From positions 248,001 to 312,000 of the forward strand of contig NZ_SRLQ01000002.1 of assembly GCF_004745805.1 (NCBI RefSeq): DNA of 64,000 nucleotides, read 5' to 3'. Shown one piece after another: positions 63,176 to 64,000 of this stretch. The stretch comes from Mycolicibacterium sp. CH28. GTDB taxonomy: Bacteria; Actinomycetota; Actinomycetes; Mycobacteriales; Mycobacteriaceae. A model generated the notes under the pieces. It had not been told where the DNA came from. It worked only from the letters and a program-made list of their open reading frames with translations, and made no database searches. A program made the translations under genes and the position numbers. How positions within the stretch are numbered: the first letter of the stretch is position 1; each line of letters opens with the position of its first letter.

Positions 63176-64000
63176 TCAGAACGCCTCTTCGTTGAGGTCC
63201 ATGATCGTCAGCTCGACCGTCTCCGCGATCTGGCGCTCGGCGGCCAACCGGGGCAGCACATTGCGGGCGAAGAAATTCGCCACCGCCACCTTGCCGCGGT
63301 AGAAGGCCTGCTCGCGCGGATCCGGATCGCCGTCGAGGGCCCGCAGCGCGATTTCGGCCTGACGCAGTAGCAGCCAGCCGATCAGCAGATCGCCGACGGC
63401 CAGCAGGAACCCCACCGACTCCAGGCCCACCCGGTAGAGCTCGCGGGCGTCCTCCTGGGCGCCCAGCAGGTAGCCGGTCATCGTGGCGACCATCGCCCGC
63501 AGGTGGTCCAGCGCGTCGCCCAGCAAGACCCGGCTGCCCGCCAGCTCCGGGCGGGCATCGGGGCTGTCGATGAACTTCTCGATCTGCGCGACCACGTGAC
63601 CCAGCGCCACTCCCCGGTCGCGGGCGATCTTGCGGAAGAAGAAATCCTGGGCCTGGATCGCGGTGGTGCCCTCGTAGAGCGAGTCGATCTTGGCGTCGCG
63701 GATGTACTGCTCGATCGGGTAATCCTGCAGGAACCCCGACCCGCCGAAGGTCTGCAGCGACTCGGTGAGGCATTGATAGGCGCGCTCCGAGCCGACTCCC
63801 TTGACGATCGGCAACAGCAGGTCGTTGACCCGGTCGGCCAGCTGGGCGTCGGCACCGGACACCACCTGCGCCACCGCCGGGTCCTGGTGGGCCGCGGTGT
63901 AGAGGTAGAGCGCCCGCAGCCCTTCGGCGTAGGCCTTCTGCACCATCAGGGCGCGGCGGACGTCCGGGTGGTGGATGATCGTCACCCGCGGAGCCGTCTT
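63176..64000 (-). CDS. Acyl-CoA dehydrogenase, FadE5 paralogue, 3' part
   Basis: The frame runs off the window end; about 274 C-terminal residues are present. [39 protein letters not shown] and [20 protein letters not shown] are almost the same as FadE5 at 30338-32173, as is the ending IMDLNEEAF. So the window contains two FadE5-type enzymes. This one is coupled to an HtdZ-like hydratase. The missing N-terminal part should hold the acyl-CoA binding loop. Regulation cannot be seen since the promoter lies outside. Confidence 0.92.
   Translation of the reverse strand, partial: KTAPRVTIIHHPDVRRALMVQKAYAEGLRALYLYTAAHQDPAVAQVVSGADAQLADRVNDLLLPIVKGVGSERAYQCLTESLQTFGGSGFLQDYPIEQYIRDAKIDSLYEGTTAIQAQDFFFRKIARDRGVALGHVVAQIEKFIDSPDARPELAGSRVLLGDALDHLRAMVATMTGYLLGAQEDARELYRVGLESVGFLLAVGDLLIGWLLLRQAEIALRALDGDPDPREQAFYRGKVAVANFFARNVLPRLAAERQIAETVELTIMDLNEEAF

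Overview
The window is high-GC actinobacterial DNA, and its gene content identifies a non-tuberculous, probably rapidly growing Mycobacterium (Mycolicibacterium-like). Evidence for this includes the arabinosyltransferase AftD, three MmpS/MmpL-type genes, PE-PPE-fold hydrolases, a PapA acyltransferase, LpqI, FadE5/FadA2/FabG4/HtdX, and a gene order that follows the M. tuberculosis Rv0263c to Rv0223c region with insertions. Family names and Rv equivalents are from memory of the families; no database search was run.

Layout. (1) 1-5050: end of a 5-oxoprolinase subunit C gene, an aminoglycoside 2'-N-acetyltransferase, then a MarR-mmpS-mmpL operon. (2) 5046-5696: a broken PEP mutase/isocitrate-lyase-family gene. 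(3) 5852-9766: an Rv0250c-like gene and the Sdh1 succinate dehydrogenase operon. (4) 9898-10572: a leaderless 51-aa gene and a flavin reductase. (5) 10698-30015: a complete locus of the trehalose polyphleate (TPP) type: fadD23, a Gap-like membrane protein, a secreted PE-PPE acyltransferase, mmpL10, papA3 and an 11-kb bimodular polyketide synthase. (6) 30338-38411: fatty-acid genes fadE5, fadA2, fabG4 and htdX, with a second secreted PE-PPE-type hydrolase and another alpha/beta hydrolase. (7) 38415-41440: methyltransferase, MarR, TetR and LpqI. (8) 41560-49800: a small DUF2613 protein, aftD, a phosphotriesterase-like hydrolase, an acyl-CoA ligase and a maltokinase/glucosamine-kinase-like protein. 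(9) 49797-62647: a glycosyltransferase remnant, a membrane acyltransferase, DUF3068, a large membrane protein, an inserted B12-dependent diol/glycerol dehydratase operon, DUF5313, a glycosyltransferase, a methyltransferase and an aldehyde dehydrogenase. (10) 62704-64000: an HtdZ-like dehydratase and the 3' part of a second FadE5-like gene.

How the genes work together. In the TPP locus, FadD23 should activate a fatty acid. Pks should extend it with malonyl units to a polyunsaturated (phleic) chain. PapA3 should acylate trehalose, MmpL10 should move the intermediate across the membrane, and the secreted PE-PPE protein should finish acylation outside. fadE5 and fabG4-htdX share a 16-bp palindrome of the same pattern at a similar distance from their start codons, suggesting one acyl-CoA-responsive regulator. 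Several genes (51-aa protein, fadD23, alpha/beta hydrolase, phosphotriesterase, glycosyltransferase, methyltransferase, aldehyde dehydrogenase) have a TANNNT -10 box six or seven bases before the start codon, the signature of leaderless mycobacterial transcripts.

The most notable points are the Pks architecture against the repeating polyphleate unit, the shared fatty-acid operator, the paired MarR operators at 39017-39076, the absence of a normal start codon for AftD, two decayed genes, and the dehydratase operon inside an otherwise conserved envelope-gene block. No RNA genes, CRISPR arrays or insertion sequences were recognised.
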